Positions 27,568 through 35,723 are shown, numbered from the stretch's first letter. The stretch is 64,000 nt of DNA from Ruania zhangjianzhongii (GCF_008000995.1 NZ_CP042828.1:3214882-3278881); one strand, 5' to 3'. Notes: generated by a model from the letters alone, not told the origin. Program-made: numbers and translations.

Positions 27568-28547
27568 CTGCGGTACAGACCGTCCTCTCCGAAGACGTGC
27601 GCAAGCTTGTTGGCACCCAGAACAAGCACCACCCCGACGGCCCCCTTCACCAACCCCACGGCAGCTGCTTCGCTCCAGTTCTGGTCGACGATGCCGTTGT
27701 TGTAGACGTAGGTGTCGAGCACTTCTGAGGCCTGCAGGCCCACCGCCTGCTGCTGCAGGATGATCTGCTCGAAACCGACCGAGAGGGCGTCACCGAGCTT
27801 GAGGATGAGCAGCAGCACCACGATCGGTCGCAGTGCCGGCAAGGTCACGTGCCACATCTGCCGCCAGCGACCGGCCCCGTCCACGCTCGCCGCCTCGTAC
27901 AGCTCCGTGCTGACCTGCGACAGGACTGCCAGGAACAGGATCGTGGCCCAGCCGGAGTCCTTCCAGACCACTTGGGCGGTGATCAGCGGGATGAAGGCAT
28001 CCGGATCACCGATGATCGAGAACGTGTCCCACCCCTGGCTGCGCAGGAAGTTGTTGATCATCCCTGCTCCGCCCAGGAACTGCTGGAAGACCGCAACCAC
28101 GATCACCCAGGACAGGAAGTGCGGGAGGTACAGCACGGACTGCACCAGGCGTTTGATCCGCTCCGACACCAGGCTGTTCAGCGCCAGGGCGAGACAGATC
28201 GGTATCGGAAACACCAGGACCACCTGGACCAGGGTGATGATCATGGTGTTACCCAGCGCGTTGACGAAGCGCGGGTCTCCCCCGGTGATGATCTCGAAGT
28301 TCTCGAGACCGACCCAGTCGCTCTCCGCGATGCCGATGAACGGCAGATAGTCCTTGAACGCGATGATGTTGCCGGCCAGCGGCACGTACTGGAAGGCCAG
28401 CAGCAGCACCACCCCTGGGACTGCCATCAGGATCAGGGGAGCCGCGCCTGGTGGCCGTCGCCGTCGGCGTGGCCGGGGTTGCGCGCTTCGTCGGTTCGCC
28501 TTCCCAGGCACGGATGTACGACGTCCGGTCTCAGTCAGTGTGGGCAA
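27564..28547 (-). CDS. Lpl-type sugar ABC transporter permease (LplB/YteP-like)
   Basis: 327 aa if the TTG at 28547 is used, which has GGAG 5 nt upstream; the frame stays open to a TTG at 28637, but those extra residues are unlike the family. A basic N-terminus leads to LILMAVPGVVLLLAFQYVPL, five more membrane segments and the EAA motif YEAASVDGAGRWRQMWHVTL. First gene of a five-gene operon (two permeases, binding protein, two degradative enzymes). No ATPase gene in the operon. Confidence 0.88.
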   Translation of the reverse strand: MPTLTETGRRTSVPGKANRRSAQPRPRRRRRPPGAAPLILMAVPGVVLLLAFQYVPLAGNIIAFKDYLPFIGIAESDWVGLENFEIITGGDPRFVNALGNTMIITLVQVVLVFPIPICLALALNSLVSERIKRLVQSVLYLPHFLSWVIVVAVFQQFLGGAGMINNFLRSQGWDTFSIIGDPDAFIPLITAQVVWKDSGWATILFLAVLSQVSTELYEAASVDGAGRWRQMWHVTLPALRPIVVLLLILKLGDALSVGFEQIILQQQAVGLQASEVLDTYVYNNGIVDQNWSEAAAVGLVKGAVGVVLVLGANKLAHVFGEDGLYRR

Positions 28548-28619
28548 GGAGTCTCCGCATGTGTCGTCGTTGTCACCGAGCAGGCTCTTGTCTATCCACC
28601 GCAGCGGGCGTCTAGCAAG

Positions 28620-28677
28620 GTAATCGATCAGAATCAATCACCTTTCGCTCGGAAGAGTGCATGATTCGATCAATCAT
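28620..28677. promoter_or_regulatory. Probable operators of the divergent DeoR-LacI regulator and Lpl operon
   Basis: ATGATT-CGATC-AATCAT (28661-28677) is a perfect 6-bp inverted repeat. A second related site, TAATCGATCAGAATCAATCA (28621-28640), shares the ATCGATC/AATCA elements. Both lie in the 164-bp divergent region between the permease and regulator genes, where a LacI-type or DeoR-type repressor would bind. Binding is inferred. Confidence 0.5.
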
Positions 28678-28711
28678 TTGGCAAGATGGTCGAATCGAGG
28701 AGGGAGCCACG

Positions 28712-29827
28712 ATGCCGGACCACCTGCCCACCAAGCGGCGCGAACGTCTGCTCACCCTGCTGCGCACCCGTGGTTCGATCCGCGTCAGTGAGATCGCGGC
28801 TGAGCTCGGGGTATCCCAGCCCACCGTGCGCCGCGACCTCAGCATGCTGACCCAACGTGGTCTGATCAGCCGCGAGCACGGTGGCGCCACCCCAGTGGCG
28901 CCGGAGCCGGTCTCCGGACGCCACACCTCAGACGGACCGCACTGGGTCGTCGGCATGGTGGTGCCCAGCCTGCACTACTACTTCCCCGCGGTAGCCCGAG
29001 GAGCAAAGGCGGCAGCCGACGCCGCCGGGGCACGGCTGATCCTTCGCGGCTCCGAGTACGATCCGAACGCCGATCGTGAACAGATCGGCGGGCTCGTCGC
29101 CCGGTCCGAGATCCAGGGGCTGATCGTTGCCCCGGAGCTGCGGCGGCCGACGTCACCGGAGCTGCTGCACTGGCTCGATGCCCTGCCGATCCCGGTCGTC
29201 CTGGTCGAGCGCCAACCGGCTCCCGACCAGGTCATCGAACAGCTGCAGTGGGTGGCCTCAGACCACGTACGTGGCGGCGCCGCCGCAGTGGAGCACCTGC
29301 ATGCCCAGGGACACCGATGGATCGGCCTGTTCGGAACGGACAACGTCACCGGCACTCAGGTGGCGGTGGGCTGGCACGCCGCACTTCGCCGGCATGGGCT
29401 GGATCCGGACCGTCAGCTCGTGGGCCGGATGGGGATGTTCCACCGGGACTCGCACGAGTCAGCAGTGACCGATGTCGTCCAACGGGTCCGCAACGGCACA
29501 CTGACCGCCCTCATCGTGCAGCCCGACCCCGATGCCCTGGCGCTCGCGCAGCGATGCGGGGAGGCCGGCATACGGATTCCCGAGGATCTCGCCATCGTCG
29601 CCTACGACGACGAGATCGCCTCGATGGGAGAACCGGCACTGACGGCGGTGCGGCCGGCGAAGAGCTACGTAGGCACGCTGGCGATGAAGGTCCTGCTGAC
29701 CCGACTCCGGCAAGGGGCCGAGGCACCGCCACAACAGCTGCTCGTCCGCCCCCAGCTCATGGTCCGGCAGTCGAGTATCGGTCGTGCAGCCGACGTGCCG
29801 GACCTCCCGCTGCTCTCCGGGGCCTAG
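28712..29827 (+). CDS. DeoR-type HTH fused to LacI-type sugar sensor (transcriptional regulator)
   Basis: 371 aa from the ATG at 28712 (GGAGGGAG ribosome site 5 nt upstream), not the earlier in-frame ATG at 28661, which lies inside an inverted repeat. Residues 1-60 form a DeoR winged helix (RRERLLTLLRTRGSIRVSEI, LGVSQPTVRRDLSMLTQRGL). Residues about 75-360 form a periplasmic-binding-protein-like sensor as in LacI (IPEDLAIVAYDDEIASMGEP). Probably represses the divergent Lpl operon until its sugar binds. Confidence 0.9.
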   Translation: MPDHLPTKRRERLLTLLRTRGSIRVSEIAAELGVSQPTVRRDLSMLTQRGLISREHGGATPVAPEPVSGRHTSDGPHWVVGMVVPSLHYYFPAVARGAKAAADAAGARLILRGSEYDPNADREQIGGLVARSEIQGLIVAPELRRPTSPELLHWLDALPIPVVLVERQPAPDQVIEQLQWVASDHVRGGAAAVEHLHAQGHRWIGLFGTDNVTGTQVAVGWHAALRRHGLDPDRQLVGRMGMFHRDSHESAVTDVVQRVRNGTLTALIVQPDPDALALAQRCGEAGIRIPEDLAIVAYDDEIASMGEPALTAVRPAKSYVGTLAMKVLLTRLRQGAEAPPQQLLVRPQLMVRQSSIGRAADVPDLPLLSGA

Positions 29828-29834
29828 GCCGCTG

Positions 29835-30668
29835 TCACTCCTCGACGAACACCGCCCGCTTCGCGGCACGCCGCAACGTCACCAGCAGCACATGGCCCAA
29901 GACCGCTACGCCGATCACCGTGACCACCGCCCGAGTGAGGTCCCAGGGCAGCGACGTCACCACCGAGTACGCCAGGAACCGTGGCACGTTCTCCACCAGC
30001 GGCGCACCGGCCACGAACGAGATCCCGGTCCCGGCACCGGCCAGGAACGGCCAGTAGGACAGGTTCATCACCAGCCCGTAGCCCACTGCCGCGACCGCGC
30101 CGTAGGCCGCCAACAGCACCAGCTCACCGATGCCGCGCAGCTCCCGGCGACCCAGCCGGTCCGGCAGCAGCCCGGCGCCCAGGCCCACCCAGCCGGCGGC
30201 GAGCATCTGGTACGGCAACCAGGGTCCCACCCCGCCGGTGAGCAGTGCCGAGGCGAACATCGTGCTCACCCCGAGCAGGAAGCCGAAGCCCGGCCCGAAC
30301 ACCCGCCCACCGAGCACCAGCAGCACGAATACCGACTCCACTCCCCCGGTGCCGGCCGCCACCGGGCGCAGCAGTGCCCCCACTGCGGCGAGTACGCCCA
30401 GCATCGCCACGGCGCGCACGTCCATCCCGCCGTCGGAGACGGCCACCAGGGTGACCACCAGCGACACGGCGAGCACCACGGCTAGCATCAGTGGCGCCGT
30501 CGTGGACTGGCTCAGCGCGGATCCGGGCGCGATCAGCAGCGGCCAGCCGAAGGCGAGCACGCCGACCAGCGATACCGCCGCCAGCACTGCCGCGAGGCGC
30601 CGGCCCAGCGGTACCGCCGCACCTGCCCGCCAGGTGAGGTCGCCGGCCCACTCGGGCTCCGCCGTCAT
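29835..30668 (-). CDS. ECF transporter substrate-specific (S) component, probably cobalamin (CbrT-like)
   Basis: 277 aa, about eight hydrophobic segments; contains the S-component-like stretch GFLLGVSTMFASALLTGGVG PWLPYQM split over the fourth and fifth helices. The start overlaps the EcfA stop by 4 nt. Because the operon is headed by a cobalamin riboswitch, vitamin B12 or a precursor is the likely substrate. Last gene of the operon, convergent with the DeoR-LacI regulator gene. Confidence 0.85.
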   Translation of the reverse strand: MTAEPEWAGDLTWRAGAAVPLGRRLAAVLAAVSLVGVLAFGWPLLIAPGSALSQSTTAPLMLAVVLAVSLVVTLVAVSDGGMDVRAVAMLGVLAAVGALLRPVAAGTGGVESVFVLLVLGGRVFGPGFGFLLGVSTMFASALLTGGVGPWLPYQMLAAGWVGLGAGLLPDRLGRRELRGIGELVLLAAYGAVAAVGYGLVMNLSYWPFLAGAGTGISFVAGAPLVENVPRFLAYSVVTSLPWDLTRAVVTVIGVAVLGHVLLVTLRRAAKRAVFVEE

Positions 30669-32227
30669 CCTCCTTGCTCCAACGCTACCCGTACCTCGCC
30701 CACGGTGAGCAGTGGTACCGGGGCGAGCACCCGGGCCACCTGGGGAGCGGTGAGCATCGAGTCGGTCAGCAACGTCCGCGCCGGGCCGTCGGCCACCACC
30801 TGCCCCTCGGCCAGCTGGAGCAACCGGTCGGCCACCAGCGCCACGAACTCCACGTCGTGGCTGGCCACGAGGACGGCGTGCCCGCTGCGGCGCAGCCGGT
30901 CCAGGTGCGCGGCGAGGTGCTCCTTGGCGGCATAGTCCAGGCCTCGGGTCGGTTCGTCCAGCAGCAGCAGCCGGGGCCGGGCCGCCAGCTGGATCGCGAC
31001 GGCGAGCGCCAACCGCTGCCCTTCGGACAGGTCCCGCGGGTTCGCGTCTCCGGGAATGTCGGGAGTGAGCTGGTCCAGCACCGTCCGCGTGCTGCCGGGC
31101 TCGGCAAGTTCGTCAGCGGCGGCGGTCTCCGCGTCCACGGTGAGCCGGTAGAGCAGGTCCTCCGGGGACTGCGGCACCAACACCGCCCGGTGCCTGCTGT
31201 GCACTCGCCCGGCATCCGGCCGCTGCGCTCCGGCCAGGGTCCACAGCAGCGTGGACTTTCCGGCCCCGTTGCGGCCCATCACGGCGGTGACCGTCCCGGC
31301 ACGCAGGCTCAGGTCCACCCCGGTCAGCGCCGGGGTGCTGCCGTAGCGCACCTGCAGGTGGTCCGCGCGCAGCACCTCCTCTCCCGGTTCCGGTTCTTCG
31401 CCGACGACGGCGCTGCTCACCCGGGTGCGCAGCTCACCAGCGCGGCGGCGTGCGTCCCGTACCGTCACCGGGGCCGGCTGCCAGCCGGCGAGCCGGCCGA
31501 GCCGGGTCACCGGTGGTGCGATCAGGCTGGTGGCGAGGATCTCCCCCGGGGTGCCGCTCCGGGCGGTGGCGCCCTCGGCGCCGGGCTCGAGAGCCAGCAC
31601 CCGGTCCGCGAAGCCGGCCACCCGTTCCAGCCGGTGCTCGGCCAGCACCACGGTCAGGGCGGCATCGTGGGTGAGCCGGGCGAGTGCAGCGAGGACGTCC
31701 TCGGCGGCGCCCGGATCCAGGGCGGAGGTGGGCTCGTCGAGCACCAGTACCCGAGGCTGGGCGGTCAGCACGGCCCCGATCGCCACCCGCTGCGCCTCGC
31801 CTCCGGAGAGCGTCGCGAGCTGGCGGCGGCGCAGCCCGGCCAGGTCGAGCAGGTCCAGCACATCCTCCACGCGGCGGCGCATGAGCGGTTCGGGCACGCC
31901 GAGCTGTTCCATGGTGAACGCGAGTTCGTCCTCCACAGTGTCGGTGACGAAGGAGGAGCGGGGGTCTTGGGCGACCACACCCACCAGGTCGGCCAGATCC
32001 CGGGGACGGGCATGCCTGGTATCCCGGCCACCCACCTGCACCCGGCCACTGACGGTGCCGCCACTCAGGTGCGGCACCCGGGCCGCGATCGCACCGAGCA
32101 GCGTGGACTTCCCACTGCCGGTCGGCCCGATCACCAAGCACATCTCCCCTTCCGGGATGTGCGCATCGATCCGGTGCAGCACCGGCTCGGCGCCGTAGCG
32201 GACGCTGAGCTGATCGAGGTCGATCAT
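30665..32227 (-). CDS. ECF transporter double ATPase (EcfA-EcfA' fusion)
   Basis: 520 aa from the Met at 32227 (MIDLDQLSVRYG, GAAGGAG ribosome site). Two ABC ATPase domains in one chain: Walker A IGPTGSGKSTLL and MGRNGAGKSTLL, signatures LSGGEAQRVAIG and LSEGQRLALAVA, Walker B VLVLDEPTSALDP and LLLLDEPTRGLDY. Energises the ECF importer together with EcfT and the S component. The long open frame upstream of 32227 is a shadow of ecfT. Confidence 0.93.
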   Translation of the reverse strand: MIDLDQLSVRYGAEPVLHRIDAHIPEGEMCLVIGPTGSGKSTLLGAIAARVPHLSGGTVSGRVQVGGRDTRHARPRDLADLVGVVAQDPRSSFVTDTVEDELAFTMEQLGVPEPLMRRRVEDVLDLLDLAGLRRRQLATLSGGEAQRVAIGAVLTAQPRVLVLDEPTSALDPGAAEDVLAALARLTHDAALTVVLAEHRLERVAGFADRVLALEPGAEGATARSGTPGEILATSLIAPPVTRLGRLAGWQPAPVTVRDARRRAGELRTRVSSAVVGEEPEPGEEVLRADHLQVRYGSTPALTGVDLSLRAGTVTAVMGRNGAGKSTLLWTLAGAQRPDAGRVHSRHRAVLVPQSPEDLLYRLTVDAETAAADELAEPGSTRTVLDQLTPDIPGDANPRDLSEGQRLALAVAIQLAARPRLLLLDEPTRGLDYAAKEHLAAHLDRLRRSGHAVLVASHDVEFVALVADRLLQLAEGQVVADGPARTLLTDSMLTAPQVARVLAPVPLLTVGEVRVALEQGG

Positions 32228-33315
32228 CGGCTCTCCTTCCGCGGCGGGGCCAGCAGCACCGGGGCGGCGGCCAGGAGCACCAGCAGCAGCGCGACGGCCG
32301 GTACCCCCGGCCAGGGAGCGCCGGCTCGCCAGGCACCCATCCCGGCCGGGTCCGCGCCGACGGTGAACCAGCCGATCGCGGCGACGAGGAGTCCGCAGCC
32401 GGCGACCGCCGTCTCGCGTCGCTGCCAGCGCTGCGGCCGGTACCGGGTGCGGCGCACCGATCGGGCGGCGAGCACCGAGGCGCCGACGGCAAGCACCAGC
32501 CCACCGGCCAGGAGTCCTGCGGACAGCGCTGGCGGCGAGGTCGGATCGAGCAGAGCGTAGCTGCCGGCCACCGCCGCCAGCAGGGCCACCACCAGTGCGG
32601 CACCGACGAGCCGGCGCCCGCCCCGGTGGGCGCGGGCATAGCCGCGGGAGTCCATCGAGGCGGCCAGGTCCAGGGCCTGGTCGAGGGCGCCGGCGAGTAC
32701 CGGGATCACCACTGCTGCCAGGCCGCGCAATCCGCGCGGGGGTGTACCGCGCAGCCGCTGGGCCCGGCGCACCCGGGCGGCGGCGGTGAACAGCTGCGGG
32801 GTGGCCGCCACGGCGATCACTGCGGCCGTGCCCAGGTGGTGCAGCGAGGAGGGCAGGCTGCGCAGCGCGATCCGGGGGTTGGCGACGGCGTTCACCGCCC
32901 CGAAGATGACGATCAGCACCGCGAGGCTCAGCCCGCCGATCGCCGCCTGGACCAGCCCGGCCTGGTGCACCGGACCGAGCAGGACGAGGTTGTTGACCCA
33001 GTCCGGCAGTGCGATCTCGGGCAGGTGCAGCAGCACCGGGCTGGAGTCCGGCAGCCCGACGAGCAGATAGAACACGCAGCGCACCAGGATCACCACGGCC
33101 CCGAGGATCAGTGCAGCCTCCAGGGTGCGTGCCCATGGGCTGGCGGTGCGGGCGCCGAGGCCCACGAGCACCACGGCGAGCAGCAGCAGGACGAGCACTG
33201 CCGGGTTGCCGATCCGGCTGGCGGCCACGGCGCAGCCGATCCCCCAGGCCCACCAGGCGAGCGGGTGGGTGGTGGCGGCGACCGGGGTGGCACGCACGGG
33301 GGCGGTGCTGGTCAT
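32224..33315 (-). CDS. ECF transporter transmembrane coupling protein EcfT
   Basis: 363 aa with hydrophobic segments at both ends and the cytoplasmic coupling region containing the two Ala-Arg-Gly-like motifs (AARVRRAQRLRG and MDSRGYARAHRGGRR). Couples ATP hydrolysis to S-component movement. Overlaps the ATPase gene by 4 nt and the upstream secreted-protein gene by 1 nt. Confidence 0.92.
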   Translation of the reverse strand: MTSTAPVRATPVAATTHPLAWWAWGIGCAVAASRIGNPAVLVLLLLAVVLVGLGARTASPWARTLEAALILGAVVILVRCVFYLLVGLPDSSPVLLHLPEIALPDWVNNLVLLGPVHQAGLVQAAIGGLSLAVLIVIFGAVNAVANPRIALRSLPSSLHHLGTAAVIAVAATPQLFTAAARVRRAQRLRGTPPRGLRGLAAVVIPVLAGALDQALDLAASMDSRGYARAHRGGRRLVGAALVVALLAAVAGSYALLDPTSPPALSAGLLAGGLVLAVGASVLAARSVRRTRYRPQRWQRRETAVAGCGLLVAAIGWFTVGADPAGMGAWRAGAPWPGVPAVALLLVLLAAAPVLLAPPRKESR

Positions 33316-34016
33316 CAGTCCTCGCGCAGCGCCGATCGGCGGCGCAGCACCAGCACGATGCCGGCGATCAGCACCAGAGCGAGGACACCGGCGGCGATCC
33401 AGCCCGAGGGGTCGAAGTCGTCAGCCTCCTGGGCCATATCACCGGCAGCATCCTTGTCCGAAGTAGCGTCCTCGGTGCTGTCTTCCGCATCGCCAGCAGT
33501 GTCCTCGGCCGGCACGGCGGCCAGTGCCTCGGCCGGGTCGACCTGTGGGCCGGCGCTGCCGTCGAAGTAGCGCCAGCCTTCCACGCTGCCCGGGGCGGGG
33601 TCGGCCTCGTCGGCGCCGACCTGGTAGCTGGCCCAGGTCTCGTCCTCGGCGTACCAGTAGGACCAGAACGACCCCTCGAACTCCTCCGGGCACGGGTCGG
33701 GCAGGCCGTCGACGGTGCAGATCATCCCCGGCTGGGAATCCTCCGGGGTGAACCCGGCGGCTTCGAGCGCCTCGCGGCCGCTGGCCGGGTCACCGTCAGC
33801 GCAGCCGACTTCGATCTCGCCACCGACGTCGGTGAAGTCGACCACCACGGTGACCCCGTCCTCACCGGTGCAGCCAGCGCCGGAGACGACCTCCGCCTGG
33901 GCGGCCGGCGTGGCCACGGCGAGCATCGCCGTCGTGAGCGGCAACAGTGCCATGACCGCGAGAGGGCGCACCCACGCAGGCGTGCTGGGGCGGCGGTGGG
34001 TGGTGGGCTGGATCAT
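33315..34016 (-). CDS. Secreted, membrane-anchored DUF4430-like protein of the cobalamin operon
   Basis: 233 aa. Signal peptide (LAVMALLPLTTAMLAVAT, cleavage after AQA), a Cys-containing domain of about 120 residues (CTGEDGVTVVVDFTDVGG, GMICTVDGLPDPCPEEFEG, FWSYWYAEDETW), an acidic low-complexity linker and a C-terminal membrane helix with RRR stop signal. The domain resembles transcobalamin-C-terminal/DUF4430 domains. First gene after the B12 riboswitch and cotranscribed with ECF genes, so it may capture cobalamin outside and hand it to the transporter. Function inferred. Confidence 0.75.
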   Translation of the reverse strand: MIQPTTHRRPSTPAWVRPLAVMALLPLTTAMLAVATPAAQAEVVSGAGCTGEDGVTVVVDFTDVGGEIEVGCADGDPASGREALEAAGFTPEDSQPGMICTVDGLPDPCPEEFEGSFWSYWYAEDETWASYQVGADEADPAPGSVEGWRYFDGSAGPQVDPAEALAAVPAEDTAGDAEDSTEDATSDKDAAGDMAQEADDFDPSGWIAAGVLALVLIAGIVLVLRRRSALRED

Positions 34017-34031
34017 CGAAACCTTCCTCAG

Positions 34032-34071
34032 GCTCGCGCGCGAGCAGCCCAGCCCGGCGCGTGGCGCCGGG
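34032..34071 (-). other. Expression-platform hairpins of the cobalamin riboswitch
   Basis: Two strong hairpins precede the start codon of the secreted-protein gene: an 8-bp perfect stem with 3-nt loop (34053-34071) and the 14-nt palindrome GCTCGCGCGCGAGC (34032-34045), directly followed on the minus strand by GAGGAAGG and ATG. They could switch translation by hiding the ribosome site; no T-tract is present. Confidence 0.55.
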
Positions 34072-34074
34072 TGA

Positions 34075-34215
34075 ACTCACTCCCGCAGTCCGCGACGGGG
34101 TGGAGTGGCCCTGGTCAGGTGCTCCGACTCGCCGACAGGGCCGGCACACGGTTGCGGGACAGCGCCGGACTTTCCACCGGCTTCCCCTGGCTCCAGGGCC
34201 TGTGAAGTTGTCTCG
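34075..34215 (-). promoter_or_regulatory. Cobalamin riboswitch
   Basis: On the minus strand the conserved B12 core reads AAGCCGGTGGAAAGTCCGGC followed by GCTGTCCCGCAACCGTG (about 34148-34184), and further on GAGTCGGAGCACCTGAC, the expected distal element. Outer stem sequences lie near 34190-34205. It precedes the secreted-protein/ECF operon and should reduce its expression when cobalamin is plentiful. Exact ends are approximate. Confidence 0.92.
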
Positions 34216-34290
34216 CTAGTGTCCCACCTGCGCGATGGCTGTGAGCGAGACCGCACCGGCAAGTGGATCCCGATCTGACCCGACCGCGAG

Positions 34291-34320
34291 TATACCGACT
34301 CGTAGCCTGATAGGTATGAT
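34291..34320 (+). promoter_or_regulatory. Promoter and candidate operator of the RHH-MazF pair
   Basis: TATGAT at 34315-34320 is a good -10 box whose start site would fall at the ATG at 34327, implying a leaderless mRNA; no ribosome site is visible. ATACC (34292-34296) and GGTAT (34313-34317) form an inverted repeat overlapping the -35 and -10 areas, suitable for RHH antitoxin autoregulation. Confidence 0.5.
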
Positions 34321-34326
34321 TACGTC

Positions 34327-34554
34327 ATGGCTACGACCATCAAGGTGAGCGAGGAGCTGCGCGACCGGATCAACCGGGACGCACAAGAGCGCGGTGTCAC
34401 TGCGGCAGGCCTGATCGAGCGCCTGCTCGATGCACATGAGCGACGTCAGCGGATGGAGGCATTCGGCCGAGCGTTCCGCGGCGCCGAGGGGGCGTACTGG
34501 GATGAGTTCCGGTCCTGGGACGTGACTCTCGATGACGGCCGACCCGTTGACTGA
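34327..34554 (+). CDS. Ribbon-helix-helix antitoxin (MazE-like)
   Basis: 75 aa. ATTIKVSEELRDRINRDAQE followed by AAGLIERLLD is a ribbon-helix-helix DNA-binding fold; the C-terminal half (about 45-75, acidic and Trp-rich, GAYWDEFRSWD) is suited to bind toxin. It overlaps the MazF-type toxin gene by 23 nt. Expected to repress its own promoter and block the toxin. Confidence 0.85.
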   Translation: MATTIKVSEELRDRINRDAQERGVTAAGLIERLLDAHERRQRMEAFGRAFRGAEGAYWDEFRSWDVTLDDGRPVD

Positions 34555-34891
34555 ACGTCGTCGAGGGGACGTTGTCTGGGCCGTCCTCGATCCCGCGCGT
34601 GGGCGCGAGCAGTCCGGGCGTCGACCAGCACTGGTGGTGGCGAGCGACTTGTACCTCGAGCAGGCAGACACGCTCGCGATCGTCCTGCCTGCCACCACCG
34701 TCGATCGGGGCTGGCCCAACCACATCCTCCTGCGTGGTCCTCGGCTCGGCCTGTCGACGCCGACGTTCGTGATGACCGAGCAGCCGCGCACTGTGACCCG
34801 GGATCGCTTCGTGAGCGACATCGGCGCCGTCGACGCTGCCACGATGCGCGAGGTGGACAGCTGGTTGCGGGACTTCCTCGGTCTGCCGTGA
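34532..34891 (+). CDS. MazF/PemK-family mRNA interferase toxin
   Basis: 119 aa. RRGDVVWAVLDPARGREQSG followed by RRPALVVASDLY is the MazF/PemK SH3-like barrel signature; FVMTEQPRTVTRDRF carries the conserved Thr and Arg region. Cleaves mRNA when freed from its antitoxin. The pair sits between the B12-riboswitch operon and the adenosyltransferase gene, likely a later insertion into the cobalamin locus. Confidence 0.9.
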   Translation: MTADPLTERRRGDVVWAVLDPARGREQSGRRPALVVASDLYLEQADTLAIVLPATTVDRGWPNHILLRGPRLGLSTPTFVMTEQPRTVTRDRFVSDIGAVDAATMREVDSWLRDFLGLP

Positions 34892-34936
34892 CGGGAGATA
34901 TCGAACTCATACGCTGGACTGCGCCATGCTGGTGCC

Positions 34937-35485
34937 ATGCGGATCTACACAGGCACTGGTGATGACGGCAGCACTGGTCGCTGGCTGGGCGGCCGGGTGG
35001 CAAAGACCGATGCGGTCGTCATTGCCTGCGGGGACGTGGATGAGCTGGTGGCGCTCCTCGGCGTGGCGCGGGCTGCCGGTCCGGACCCGGAGCTTGCGGG
35101 CGTGCTGCTGCGCCTGCAGCGCGAGCTGTTCGTGCTCGGTGCGGACCTGTCGGTGAACCCGGACCACCGGGACCGGCTGGAGCCGGGCACCTCGCTGCTC
35201 ACCGAGGAGAACGTCGCCGGCCTGGAGCAACTCATTGACGAGTGCGTGGCCGCCCACCCGCTCCGGCCGGTGTTCATCGTGCCCGGCGCCACGCTGGCCA
35301 GCGCACACCTGGACCACGCCCGCACCGTTGCGCGCCGGGCCGAGCGGGCCACCCTGACCGCGCGCGATGCCGGCGCCACGGTGAGCGACGCCGTCGCCCG
35401 CTATCTGAACCGGCTCTCCGACCTGTTGTTCGTGCTCGCCCGGCAGGCCGCCGGGGACGCGGAGGAACCGGCCAGTCACGACTGA
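34937..35485 (+). CDS. pduO: Cob(I)alamin adenosyltransferase, PduO type
   Basis: 182 aa. RIYTGTGDDGSTGRWLGGRV, LVALLGVARAAG, LLRLQRELFVLGADLS and RRAERATLTARDAG with YLNRLSDLLFVLAR are the ATP- and cobalamin-binding blocks of the PduO-type family. Transfers the 5'-deoxyadenosyl group from ATP to cob(I)alamin, giving coenzyme B12. Its position next to the cobalamin ECF operon (opposite strand) makes a salvage pathway of import plus adenosylation. Confidence 0.94.
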   Translation: MRIYTGTGDDGSTGRWLGGRVAKTDAVVIACGDVDELVALLGVARAAGPDPELAGVLLRLQRELFVLGADLSVNPDHRDRLEPGTSLLTEENVAGLEQLIDECVAAHPLRPVFIVPGATLASAHLDHARTVARRAERATLTARDAGATVSDAVARYLNRLSDLLFVLARQAAGDAEEPASHD

Positions 35486-35545
35486 CGTCTCGGACCGAGA
35501 CCCCGATCGCGCAGCCCAGCCCCGACACCCGCCTGGACTGTCTGT

Positions 35546-35698
35546 ATGACCCGGAAGCTGGCGGAATACATCGAAGCGGGCAAGGCTCTCGATGCAGACG
35601 AGCGCGAGATTGCGTCGCTGGCGCTGGCGCTGCAACCGGACGAGACGTCGGAACAGGGCGAGATCGACTCCGCCTGGGCCGAGGCCATCGACCGCTGA
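35546..35698 (+). pseudogene. Truncated addiction-module (RelB/TIGR02574-like) antitoxin
   Basis: 50 codons: TRKLAEYIEAGKALDADERE, then IASLALALQPDETSEQGEID, then SAWAEAIDR and TGA. The family continues after IDR with a conserved Arg-Leu-Asp-Glu segment; the bases after the stop encode LDEVTRGAVTP in the same frame, so the TGA looks like a nonsense change of an Arg codon. The remaining C-terminus overlaps the end of the convergent transporter gene. No partner toxin is nearby. Confidence 0.6.
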
Positions 35699-35723
35699 CT
35701 CGACGAAGTGACGCGCGGCGCGG

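Noticed and set aside
32228-33253. N-terminal extension of the ECF ATPase frame
   Set aside because: It lies within ecfT in another phase and is Arg/Ala/Gly-rich; the ATPase begins properly at 32227.
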